Shown here one piece after another: positions 14,975-22,487 of a stretch of DNA of 40,842 nucleotides. The notes beneath the pieces were generated by a model that saw only the letters and a list, made by a program, of their open reading frames with translations, did not search any database and had not been told where the DNA came from. Positions within the stretch are counted from its first letter, which is position 1, and each line of letters opens with the position of its first letter. The stretch comes from Planctomycetota bacterium (GTDB lineage Bacteria; Planctomycetota; B15-G4; JADJEK01): positions 1 to 40,842 of the forward strand of contig JACQZJ010000150.1 of the NCBI GenBank assembly GCA_016213895.1, in the 5' to 3' direction. The position numbers and the translations under genes are program-made.

Positions 14975-17900
14975 TCAGCGGAGCTTCACATTCTCCGCTC
15001 CCACCAGCTCGGCGAACGCCTCGAGCGCCTCCTCGGTGACCTTGACCTGGAACCTCGCGCCGCAGCGGACCAAGTCGTGGCCGCCTTGCGGCCGCTGCAG
15101 CAGCAGGTAGACCGGGACCGAGCCCGCGTTCTTCTTGATGCACGCCTGGATGCGCGCGAGCAGCGGGTCATCCGGCTCCTGCACGGTGAGGATCACGCGC
15201 TCCACCCGCCGCGCGAGGATCTGTTGGAACGGTTCTACCTTGACCACGCGCAGCGTGGGCTCCTCGCGCGAGGCGTCCATCGTCCCGGAGAAGAGGCAGA
15301 TGGCGTCGTCCACCAGGTCCTGGGCCGCCCTGCGGTAGTCCTCGGCGAAGCACACCGCCTGCAGGGGCGCTCCCTCCAGGCCCGTGATGCGGAACAGCGC
15401 CATCTTCTGGCCGGCCGCGCGGCCGCGCTTCGTCGTGCGCGTGCGCAGGCCCTGGACCATGCCCCCGACCGTGACCTCCGCGTGGCCGCCCGGCGCCGGC
15501 AAGTCGGCCAGCCCGTGCGAGGAGAACCAGCCGAGCGTGCGGGCGTGCGCGCTGAGCGGGCTGCCGGACAGGTAGAAGCCGAGCGCGGCCTTCTCGCGCG
15601 CCAGCTTCTCGCGCTCCGGCCACTCCGGAACATCGGGCAGGCGCAAGCCGGCCTCGGGCGCCGCGGAGGCGGCAAACAGGGTCAGCTGGCCGGCCTTGCG
15701 GTCGCGCTGGACGGCCTGGCCGATGCGCAGGAGCGTGTCCAGGGCGGCGTCGACGCGCGCGCGCGGCAGGCGCGTCCAGTCGAAGGCGCCCGCGGCCACG
15801 AAGGCCTCGTACACCGCCTTGCTCGTGCTGCCGGCGTCGGCTTCCTCGAACACCTCGATCAGGGAGCGGAACGGCCGGCCCAGCCGCCGCCGCGCCGCGA
15901 GGACCGCCTGCACCGGCTTCTCCCCGACGCCCTTGATGGCGCCCAGGCCGAAGCGGATGGCGCCGCCGTCGATGGCGAAGTCCAGGTCCGACGCGTTCAG
16001 GTCCGGGAGCAGCACGCCGATGTCGTGCAGGCGGCATTCCTCGAGCAGCGCCGCGACCTTGTCCGTGTCGCTGCGCTCCACGGACATGCTGGCCGCGAGG
16101 AACTCGCGCGGGAAGTTGGCCTTCAGCCACGCGGTGCGGTAGGTGATGATGCCGTAGGCGACGGTGTGGCTCTTGTTGAAGCCGTACCCGGCGAAGAGCG
16201 CCATCCGCGTCCAGATGTCCTCGGCCGTGCCGCGCTCGATCCCGCGCGCCACGGCTCCCGCGACGAACTTCGACTGGTACCTCTCCATGACCTCGGGCTT
16301 CTTCTTGCCCATGGCCTTGCGCAGGTTGTCCGCCTCCTCGAGGGTGAAGCCGGCCAGGACGTTGGAGATGCGCATGATCTGCTCCTGGTAGACCATGACG
16401 CCGTACGTCTCCTTGAGGATCGCCTCGAGGGACGGGTGGGGGTACTCGATCTCCTCCAAGCCGTGCTTGCGCCTGACGAACGAATCGACCATGCCGGAGC
16501 CGAGCGGGCCGGGACGGAACAGGGCGAGGATGGCGACGATGTCCTCGAAGACGTCCGGCTTCATCTTCTGCAGCAGCTGGCGCATCCCGGCGGATTCGAG
16601 CTGGAACACGCCGGTCGTGTCCCCGCGCTGCAGCAGCTCGTACGTCCCGCGGTCGTCGAGGGGCAATTCCTCCAGGACGACCTCGCGGCCGGCGGCGCGA
16701 ATCATCTCCACGGCCCGCGCCAGGATGGTCAGCGTCTTCAGCCCGAGGAAGTCCATCTTCAGCAGCCCGATCGACTCGAGGTCGTTCATCGAGTACTGGG
16801 TGTTGACTTCGTCCTGCACCCGGCAGAGCGGCACGTACTCCTCGAGCGGGCGGTCGGTGATCACCACGCCGGCGGCATGCGTCGAGGCGTGGCGGTTGAG
16901 ACCCTCGATGGTCAGCGAAATGTCGAACAGCTTGCGGGCCTCGGCGTCCGTCTCGCGCAGCTTCTTCAGTTCCTCGTCCTGCTCGAGCGCGTCCTGCAGC
17001 TTGGTGTTCACCGCGCTCGGGACCTTCTTGGCGATGGCGTCGACCTTGGCCAGGTCGATCCCGAGCACGCGGCCCGTGTCGCGGATGGCCGCGCGCGCGG
17101 CGAGCGTGCCGAAGGTCACGATCTGGCAGACGTTGGAGCGGCCGTACTTCTCCTGGACGTAGTGCAGGATCTCCTCGCGCCGGTCGCGGCAGAAGTCGAT
17201 GTCGATGTCGGGCATCGAGACGCGGCCGCGGTTCAGGAAGCGCTCGAACAGCAGGTCGTAGCGCAAGGGGTCGACGTCGGTGATGCCCAGGGAAAAGGCC
17301 ACGATCGAGCCGGCGGCCGAGCCGCGCCCGGGACCGACGGGAACCCCGATGGAGCGCGCGTGGCGCACGAAGTCGGCGACGATCAGGAAGTAAGCGACGA
17401 AGCCCGCTTCCTTGATGACGGAGGTCTCGTAGCGCAGGCGCTCGGCCAAGGCCTCATCCATGCGGCCGTAGCGGCGCGCGCACCCTTCGCGGCAGAGGCG
17501 GTCGAAGTACTCCTCCAGGGCCTCCCCGGTCGGGACCTGGAAGCGGGGCAGGTGCATCTCGTCGAACTTCAGCCTGACGTTGCACCGTTCGGCCAGCGCG
17601 CTCGCCTCCTCGCACAGGCGCTCCGCTCCGCGAAAGAGCGTCGCCATCTCCTCGCTGCTGCGGAAGTGGTGCTGGTCGGTGTCGAGGCGGCGGCGCGTCT
17701 CGTCCTGGAACGTCTTGCCCGAGGCGATGCACATCATCACCTCGCGCGCCGCGGCCTGCTCCTGGCGTACGTAGTGCACGTCGTTGGTGAGCAGCGCCGG
17801 CGTGCCGGTCCGCCTGGCGACCTCGATCAGCCCCTCGCGCTGGCGCGCCTGCAGCGGGATGCCGTTCTCCATGATCTCGATGAAGAAGCCGTTCTTGCCG

Positions 17901-18391
17901 AAGATCTCGCCGTACTCGCCGACCAGGCGCGCGGCGGCGTCCAGGTCTCCGGCCAGCACCTTGCTCGAGACCTCCCCCGACATGCACCCGGAGAGCGCGA
18001 CCAGCCCGCGCGCGTGCGCCGCGAGCAGGGGTTTGTCGACGCGCGGCTTGAAGTAGAAGCCGTCGAGATAAGCCCGCGTGGCCAGCTTGATGAGGTTGTG
18101 GTAGCCGGCCTCGTTCTCCGCCAGGATCGTCAGGTGGTGCACCGGTTGGTTCGGGTCGCGCGAGGTGTGGTCGCGCGCGGCGACGAAGACCTCGCAGCCG
18201 ATGATGGGGGTGAGGCCGTGCTGCTCGGCCGCGCGGTAGAACTGGATGGCCCCGAACATGTTCCCGTGGTCGGTGAGGGCGATGCGCGGCTGGCCGCAGC
18301 GGGCGGCGGCCGCGCACAGGTCGTCGATGCGCGCGTTGCCGTCCAGCAGGCTGAAGTGACTGTGGCAGTGCAGGTGAGCGAATCGCACCAC
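14975..18391 (-). CDS. dnaE: DNA polymerase III alpha subunit
   Basis: A 1138-aa replicative polymerase of the DnaE1 type, near the usual 1160 aa. The N-terminal PHP domain begins HLHCHSHFSLLDG, polymerase palm Asp residues lie in PDIDIDF (D395, D397, D399), and a helix-hairpin-helix region is followed by an OB-fold (about 930-1010, with VTVGGMVQGLRTR). The start is taken as GTG 18391-18389 because GAGGAG lies 8 nt upstream and the protein then starts just before the PHP motif; the next codon is also GTG. The frame is open further upstream, but that Arg-rich extension precedes the ribosome site. It is monocistronic here and divergent from the lipoprotein gene. Confidence 0.95.
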   Translation of the reverse strand: MVRFAHLHCHSHFSLLDGNARIDDLCAAAARCGQPRIALTDHGNMFGAIQFYRAAEQHGLTPIIGCEVFVAARDHTSRDPNQPVHHLTILAENEAGYHNLIKLATRAYLDGFYFKPRVDKPLLAAHARGLVALSGCMSGEVSSKVLAGDLDAAARLVGEYGEIFGKNGFFIEIMENGIPLQARQREGLIEVARRTGTPALLTNDVHYVRQEQAAAREVMMCIASGKTFQDETRRRLDTDQHHFRSSEEMATLFRGAERLCEEASALAERCNVRLKFDEMHLPRFQVPTGEALEEYFDRLCREGCARRYGRMDEALAERLRYETSVIKEAGFVAYFLIVADFVRHARSIGVPVGPGRGSAAGSIVAFSLGITDVDPLRYDLLFERFLNRGRVSMPDIDIDFCRDRREEILHYVQEKYGRSNVCQIVTFGTLAARAAIRDTGRVLGIDLAKVDAIAKKVPSAVNTKLQDALEQDEELKKLRETDAEARKLFDISLTIEGLNRHASTHAAGVVITDRPLEEYVPLCRVQDEVNTQYSMNDLESIGLLKMDFLGLKTLTILARAVEMIRAAGREVVLEELPLDDRGTYELLQRGDTTGVFQLESAGMRQLLQKMKPDVFEDIVAILALFRPGPLGSGMVDSFVRRKHGLEEIEYPHPSLEAILKETYGVMVYQEQIMRISNVLAGFTLEEADNLRKAMGKKKPEVMERYQSKFVAGAVARGIERGTAEDIWTRMALFAGYGFNKSHTVAYGIITYRTAWLKANFPREFLAASMSVERSDTDKVAALLEECRLHDIGVLLPDLNASDLDFAIDGGAIRFGLGAIKGVGEKPVQAVLAARRRLGRPFRSLIEVFEEADAGSTSKAVYEAFVAAGAFDWTRLPRARVDAALDTLLRIGQAVQRDRKAGQLTLFAASAAPEAGLRLPDVPEWPEREKLAREKAALGFYLSGSPLSAHARTLGWFSSHGLADLPAPGGHAEVTVGGMVQGLRTRTTKRGRAAGQKMALFRITGLEGAPLQAVCFAEDYRRAAQDLVDDAICLFSGTMDASREEPTLRVVKVEPFQQILARRVERVILTVQEPDDPLLARIQACIKKNAGSVPVYLLLQRPQGGHDLVRCGARFQVKVTEEALEAFAELVGAENVKLR

Positions 18392-18440
18392 GGGCGTTGC
18401 TCCTCGGCAGGCGCGGCCCCGCCGCCAGCCGCCAGGCTCG

Positions 18441-18469
18441 AAGTTAGCCGCGCGGCGCTCCTCCCGCAA
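18441..18469 (-). promoter_or_regulatory. Candidate sigma70-type promoter of dnaE
   Basis: On the minus strand TTGCGG (complement of 18464-18469) and TAACTT (complement of 18441-18446) are 17 bp apart. Initiation near 18434 would leave a leader of about 40 nt containing the GAGGAG ribosome site before the GTG start. Read by eye; the -35 is imperfect. Confidence 0.45.
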
Positions 18470-18501
18470 CGAGCGCTCCCGCGCTTCGCGCTCCCGCTCC
18501 C

Positions 18502-18531
18502 TTGACCTTCCAGCCGCGGCGCTGCTACGGT
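18502..18531 (+). promoter_or_regulatory. Candidate promoter of the HEAT lipoprotein gene
   Basis: TTGACC (18502-18507) and TACGGT (18526-18531) are 18 bp apart, a TTGAC/TAnnnT pattern usual in high-GC genomes. The leader to the GTG at 18715 would be about 175 nt. In the 323-bp gap 18392-18714 I see only the two divergent candidate promoters and no gene. Confidence 0.35.
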
Positions 18532-18714
18532 CGCCGCAGCGTTGCCTTCCGCTTGGCCCGCCGTGGGCTTGCGGGCGACGGCTTCTGATCGCATCAGCCG
18601 TGAAGAACGGCGCGGTTGGCAGGAGGCGGTTCTCCCCCGGCGAGGCGGCGTCACGCGCACCCGGCGCAACGCATCGGGCGGAATCCCCTTCCTCCCCTGG
18701 AGGCTGCTGGCGCG

Positions 18715-19617
18715 GTGCCTGCGCGGTTTCTCCTGCTCGTCTTCCTCGCCTGCCTTCTGCCGGGCTGCGCGCGCGACTCCGGCGCGAGCGCCGGCGCCGC
18801 CCTGCCGCGCCAGGAGGAGCTGCTCGAGCGCTACTGGAGCCTCTACCGCGCGCGCGATCCGGCCTGGCCCGAGGCCCGCGACCGCTGGTACGCGCTGGGC
18901 GGCAGGGCGCGGGAGCGGCTCGTCTTGACCCTGGTGCAGGAGCTCGTGCGCAAGGCGCACGTGCCCGAGCGCGGGGCGGAGGGGGACGTCCCCGGCTGGA
19001 AGCGGCCGCAGGAGGATCTCCTGGCGCTGGGCTCCGAGGGAACCGTTCCCGTGCTGGTCGAGGCCCTGCGCGTCGGACGCGACGCCGTCTCGCTCGATCC
19101 GCTGGCCGATGCCCTCGCCGGGCACGGCGCGGTCGGCGCGCTCCTCGACGCCCTGGACCATCCGCGCCCGGACGACTCCCGTCTCTTCCCGCGCTACGCG
19201 CTGCGCGTCCTGGTCAAGGCCGGGGGCGCGAGCGCGATCGAGCGCGCCGGGGCGGAGCTCCGGGCGCACGCGGACTGGGAAGTGCGGGCGGCCGCGGCCG
19301 GCGCCCTGGGAAGCGCGCGCTACTCGGACGGCCAACGCGCCGTGGAGGCGCTGCTCCCCGGCCTCTCCGACCAGGATCCGTTCGTGGTCGAGAAGACGCT
19401 GGATTCCCTGGTGCGGCTGGCGCGCCCGCAGGCGGCGCCGCGCATCGCTGCGCACCTCGAGGAAGCGCGCCGCCGCGGCGACGGCGCCCAGGCGGCCGCG
19501 GCGGCGGCCGCGCTGCGGCGACTCACCGGAACGTCCGTGAGCGGTGATGATCCCGAGCTGTGGCAGCGCGCGGCAGAGGAGGCTGCCGCGCGCTCGCGGC
19601 GCGAGCAGGGCCCGTAG
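18715..19617 (+). CDS. HEAT-repeat lipoprotein
   Basis: A 300-aa protein. It starts with GTG at 18715, which gives a clean lipoprotein signal: VPARFLLLVFLACLLPGC, with lipobox L-P-G-C and Cys18 as the lipidated residue; TGGAGG lies about 11 nt upstream. The open frame begins earlier (18616), but that adds an Arg/Pro-rich stretch in front of the signal. The mature part has helical, Ala/Leu-rich repeats of HEAT/armadillo type (for example EGTVPVLVEALRVG, DWEVRAAAAGALGSARYS, DPFVVEKTLDSLVRLA, about residues 110-275). These are protein-protein docking solenoids. Function unknown; expected at the inner face of the outer membrane or in the periplasm. Confidence 0.8.
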   Translation: MPARFLLLVFLACLLPGCARDSGASAGAALPRQEELLERYWSLYRARDPAWPEARDRWYALGGRARERLVLTLVQELVRKAHVPERGAEGDVPGWKRPQEDLLALGSEGTVPVLVEALRVGRDAVSLDPLADALAGHGAVGALLDALDHPRPDDSRLFPRYALRVLVKAGGASAIERAGAELRAHADWEVRAAAAGALGSARYSDGQRAVEALLPGLSDQDPFVVEKTLDSLVRLARPQAAPRIAAHLEEARRRGDGAQAAAAAAALRRLTGTSVSGDDPELWQRAAEEAAARSRREQGP

Positions 19618-19658
19618 CCCGGCCGGCCTGGCACCTGCCTTCCGCGAGCGGGATCATC

Positions 19659-19687
19659 TTGACTCGGGCCGCGCCAGGGGATGTTCT
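19659..19687 (+). promoter_or_regulatory. Weak candidate promoter upstream of the Zn-ribbon gene
   Basis: TTGACT (19659-19664) is close to consensus; TGTTCT (19682-19687) at 17 bp is a poor -10. A start near 19694 would give a 50-nt leader that includes the GAGGAG ribosome site of the next gene. Confidence 0.28.
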
Positions 19688-19744
19688 GGCGGAACCGGCG
19701 CGCGCCGGCCATGTGAATCCAGCCCGGGCGAGGAGCACGGCCCC

Positions 19745-20308
19745 GTGGAGTACGCGATCACCAGGAGCAGCGGCCAGTGCCAGCGCTGCGCGCATCCGTT
19801 CGCGGGCGGAGAGCGCTTCTATTCCGTCATCCGCCTGGAAGACGCTGCCCCCGCGCGCACGGACTACTGCGTGCCGTGCTTCGAGAAGAGCGAACGCGAC
19901 CCGGAGCGCGACTTCGCCTTCTGGAAGACGCGCAAGGCGGAAGGCCAGCGCGCGCGGCCGGCGGTGGACTTCAAGGCGCTCCGGGACCTGTTCTTCCGCA
20001 TGGCCGAGCGCTGCACGAGCGAGTACCAGAAGCTCACCTACCTTCTCGGGCTCGTGCTCATCCGCAAGCGCGTCGTGCGGCTCGAGAAGTTCGTGAGCGA
20101 GGGCGGAGCCGACTACCTGGTCGCAACCACCCGGGAGCGCCCGGAGCCGCTCAAGATCGTGGCGCCCGAACTCGGCCGGGAGGAGATCGAGGAGCTGAGA
20201 GGCAAGCTGCGCGCGCTCCTGGAGATCGACTACGAGGACGAGCGCACGCTCGCGGGCGAGGGCGCGCTTCCCTCCGCAAGCGGCGCCGAGCCCGCCCCCG
20301 GCGCTTGA
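19745..20308 (+). CDS. Zn-ribbon protein of unknown function upstream of mraZ
   Basis: 187 aa from a GTG with GAGGAG 9 nt upstream. The N-terminus carries a probable zinc site: C-x2-C (CQRCAHPF, about residues 12-15) and C-x2-C (CVPCFEKSE, about 41-44). The centre (about 75-125) is helical and basic (FFRMAERCTSEYQKLTYLLGLVLIRKR); the C-terminal part is acidic and ends in a short Ala/Pro tail. I do not know its function; a small cytoplasmic protein with a treble-clef or ribbon fold is likely. A 14-nt GC palindrome (20320-20333) lies 12 nt after the stop but lacks a T-tract. Confidence 0.78.
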   Translation: MEYAITRSSGQCQRCAHPFAGGERFYSVIRLEDAAPARTDYCVPCFEKSERDPERDFAFWKTRKAEGQRARPAVDFKALRDLFFRMAERCTSEYQKLTYLLGLVLIRKRVVRLEKFVSEGGADYLVATTRERPEPLKIVAPELGREEIEELRGKLRALLEIDYEDERTLAGEGALPSASGAEPAPGA

Positions 20309-20449
20309 CGTCGCCTCCCGCGGCGCGCGCCGCCGGCAAGAGAGCCGCCGCAAAGCACCTGGCGTGACGACGATTGGTCGTGGGGCGCCTCGCGTCTCTC
20401 CCGTCGGATCTCGACAAGGGCCTTTCGCACGGGGCCTGGTCGCTGAAAA

Positions 20450-20477
20450 GTGGTGGTGCCGGGTGGGGGACATGGGG
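20450..20477 (+). promoter_or_regulatory. Upstream GTGG-repeat cluster (candidate MraZ boxes)
   Basis: GTGG occurs at 20450, 20453 and 20463 and TGGGG at 20473, with a near 10-bp rhythm. The core GTGGTGC-N3-GTGG (20453-20466) recurs next to the mraZ start (20666-20679). MraZ is known to bind tandem GTGG/TGGG repeats of 10-bp period upstream of its own gene and to regulate the dcw operon. This cluster is about 230 bp from mraZ, in the AT-richer 384-bp gap 20309-20692. Confidence 0.5.
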
Positions 20478-20510
20478 TTTTTCAGACTTTCGTGGGCTTT
20501 TCCTCACATC

Positions 20511-20524
20511 GGTGCTCGAGCACC
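20511..20524. promoter_or_regulatory. 14-bp perfect palindrome upstream of mraZ
   Basis: GGTGCTCGAGCACC is fully self-complementary and followed by CTTTC. With no loop it is more like a dimer-binding operator than a terminator. No known regulator is assigned. Confidence 0.3.
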
Positions 20525-20627
20525 CTTTCAGACGCAAACACGGATGATCTCAAGACATTTGGGTGAAAGAGGTTAGTTGATCCACAACTTCTGCACATGG
20601 CCTCCTGATCGATTTCCTTGCACCCAC

Positions 20628-20655
20628 TTGACGCATGGCGGGCCGGGGATAACAT
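20628..20655 (+). promoter_or_regulatory. Candidate sigma70 promoter of the dcw cluster
   Basis: TTGACG (20628-20633) and TAACAT (20650-20655) are 16 bp apart, giving a start near 20662 and a 30-nt leader. The GTGG pair at 20666/20676 would then lie just downstream of the start site, suitable for autorepression by MraZ. Confidence 0.55.
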
Positions 20656-20665
20656 TCCAACCCTG

Positions 20666-20679
20666 GTGGTGCAAAGTGG
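20666..20679 (+). promoter_or_regulatory. Proximal GTGG pair (candidate MraZ operator)
   Basis: GTGG at 20666 and 20676, exactly 10 bp apart, in the same GTGGTGC-N3-GTGG arrangement as the upstream cluster. The second repeat overlaps the mraZ ribosome site (GGAGG). Confidence 0.5.
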
Positions 20680-20692
20680 AGGTTTGTGTAGC

Positions 20693-21127
20693 GTGGGCTT
20701 CTTCGGCAAGTACAGGCACACGCTGGACAACAAGGGGCGCGTGTTCGTCCCGAAGAAGATCCTTGCCGCCCTGCCTGAAGGGGAGCCGCGCCACTTCATC
20801 GTGTCCAGGGGTTTCGAAGGCTGCCTCACGCTCTACACGGCCGGCGCCTGGCGGCGGACCGTGGAGCAGGTGACGGCGAAGGACCATGGCGAGCGGGAGA
20901 AGCGCGACTTCCGGCGCCTGATGTTCGCATCGGCTTCCCAGGTGCCGATCGACGGCGCTGGCCGGATCCTCATCTCGGAGGACTTGCGCCAGGAGGCAGG
21001 CCTCGACCGCGAGGTCGTGTTCCTCGGCCTCGAGGATCAAGTCGAAGTCTGGGATGCGGTCCGCTGGAACCAGTACGAGGCGGAGGTGAAGCCGGCGTTC
21101 GAGTCGTCGGGAAGGGGGATGCTGTGA
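20693..21127 (+). CDS. mraZ: Transcriptional regulator MraZ
   Basis: 144 aa, the usual MraZ length, with two AbrB-like swapped-hairpin domains. The first has GKYRHTLDNKGRVFVPKKI (about 5-23); the second has SQVPIDGAGRILISEDLRQEAGL. Start GTG 20693 is chosen because the protein then begins GFFGKY as expected and GGAGG lies 10 nt upstream; a TTG at 20684 would be too close to that site. First gene of the dcw operon and its probable regulator through the GTGG repeats. Confidence 0.93.
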   Translation: MGFFGKYRHTLDNKGRVFVPKKILAALPEGEPRHFIVSRGFEGCLTLYTAGAWRRTVEQVTAKDHGEREKRDFRRLMFASASQVPIDGAGRILISEDLRQEAGLDREVVFLGLEDQVEVWDAVRWNQYEAEVKPAFESSGRGML

Positions 21128-21213
21128 CGGCGCGGCAGGGCGGCGGCGCGCTGGCCAGCAGGAGGGGCGCGGCGAGACGCACGCGGCGCGTGCGCGGGCC
21201 GCGGGAGGAAGCC

Positions 21214-22128
21214 ATGCCTGACGCGGGCGCTCGTTCCGTCCACGAGCCGGTGCAGGTGGAGACGGTCCTTCGCTACCTGCAGCCGGCGGAGGGCTCCACC
21301 ATCCTGGACCTGACCATCGGCGCCGGCGGCCACGCCGAGAAGATCCTCGAGGCGAGCAGGAGCGGCAGGGTGATCGGGCTCGACCTGGATCCCGGCATCC
21401 TCGAGATCGCAGGGCGGCGGCTCGAGCGCTTCGGCGCGCGGGTCGCGCTGCGCCAGGCCAACTTCGCGGACGCGGGCGAGGTCTGCTCCGAGCTCGGGAT
21501 CGACGCCGCCGACGGCGTGCTCCTCGATCTGGGCGTCTCCTCGCTGCAGCTCGACGACGCGCGGCGCGGCTTCTCGTTCGATCGCGACGGGCCGCTCGAC
21601 ATGCGCATGGATCCGGGGGCCGCGTTCTCGGCGGCCGACCTGGTGAACCGCGGCACGCGCGAAGAGCTGCTTCACGCCATCGGCGCCCTGGGCGAGGAGC
21701 CGCAGGCGCGGCGCATCGTCGCCGCCATCCTCGCGGCGCGCCGCCAGGCGCCGCTGCGCCGGACCTGCGAGCTCGTGGACCTGATCGCGCGCGAGGCGCG
21801 AGGCCCGCGCCATCACCACCCGGCGACGCGCACTTTCCTCGGCCTGAGGATGGCGGTCAACGACGAGCTGGGCGCGCTGCGGCGCGCTCTGCCGCAGGCG
21901 CTTGCTCTCCTGCGCCCGGGCGGCCGCGCCGTGGTGATCGCCTTCCACGGCGGCGAGGACGCGCTGGTCAAGCGCTGCTTCCAGGAAGCGGCGCGGCGCG
22001 GCGCGGCGCGCGTCCTGACGCGCCGTCCCGTGCCGCCGGAGGGCGCCGAGGTGGCCAGGAACCCGCGCGCCCGCAGCTCGCGGGTGCGCGCCGCGGAGCG
22101 CGTGCGGAGCGAGGACGAAACGACGTGA
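21214..22128 (+). CDS. rsmH: 16S rRNA (cytosine1402-N4)-methyltransferase
   Basis: 304 aa. Methylates N4 of C1402 in the 16S rRNA decoding site. SAM motif ILDLTIGAGGHAEKIL near the N-terminus, DGVLLDLGVSSLQLDDARRGFSF in the middle, ATRTFLGLRMAVNDEL towards the C-terminus. ATG 21214 has GGGAGGAA upstream and gives the normal length; a GTG at 21124, overlapping the mraZ stop, would add 30 Arg-rich residues and cannot be excluded. The late motif usually read as SFHSLEDR is here AFHGGEDALVKR, a small departure. Confidence 0.92.
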   Translation: MPDAGARSVHEPVQVETVLRYLQPAEGSTILDLTIGAGGHAEKILEASRSGRVIGLDLDPGILEIAGRRLERFGARVALRQANFADAGEVCSELGIDAADGVLLDLGVSSLQLDDARRGFSFDRDGPLDMRMDPGAAFSAADLVNRGTREELLHAIGALGEEPQARRIVAAILAARRQAPLRRTCELVDLIAREARGPRHHHPATRTFLGLRMAVNDELGALRRALPQALALLRPGGRAVVIAFHGGEDALVKRCFQEAARRGAARVLTRRPVPPEGAEVARNPRARSSRVRAAERVRSEDETT

Positions 22129-22196
22129 ACGGGCCGGCGGCCGCGCGGGGTTCCCGCGGCGGCCGCGCGCGGCCCGAAGAAAGCGAGGCCGGTGCC

Positions 22197-22487
22197 ATGC
22201 CGCGATGGACGGACTGGTTGGGGCTTGCCGGACTGGGCGCGCTCGCGCTCCAGACCACGGCGATCAACGTGGAGGCGACGCGGCGCAGCTACGTCGTCGG
22301 CGCGGCGCTGCGCGAGGCGGATGACCTGACGCGGCTCGTCGCCTTCCAGCGCGCCCGCTGCCGGCAGATGCTGCGCACCGAGGTCGTGCAGGAGGTCGCC
22401 GCCCGCCTCGGCCTCTCCGAGCAGGAGCTGTTCGCGGCGCCGCCGCGCATCGAGTGGGCGCGGCCCGCGCCGCTGGGAACGCAATGA
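22197..22487 (+). CDS. ftsL: FtsL-like bitopic division protein
   Basis: 96 aa from ATG 22197, with GAGG upstream. One hydrophobic segment (about residues 6-25, LGLAGLGALALQTTAINV) and a helical extracytoplasmic part with heptad-like Leu/Val spacing (about 30-85), as in FtsL. The assignment rests on position between rsmH and ftsI, size and topology; the sequence itself is poorly conserved in this family. The stop overlaps the ftsI start as ATGA. A GTG at 22125 overlapping rsmH would add 24 residues. Confidence 0.7.
   Translation: MPRWTDWLGLAGLGALALQTTAINVEATRRSYVVGAALREADDLTRLVAFQRARCRQMLRTEVVQEVAARLGLSEQELFAAPPRIEWARPAPLGTQ

Noticed and set aside
12701-18505. A 1934-codon plus-strand open frame opposite korA and dnaE
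   Set aside because: Same reason; it crosses a non-coding gap and two well-supported minus-strand genes.
20618-20692. mraZ start at TTG 20618
   Set aside because: It would place the predicted promoter and GTGG repeats inside the gene and add 25 residues absent from MraZ proteins.
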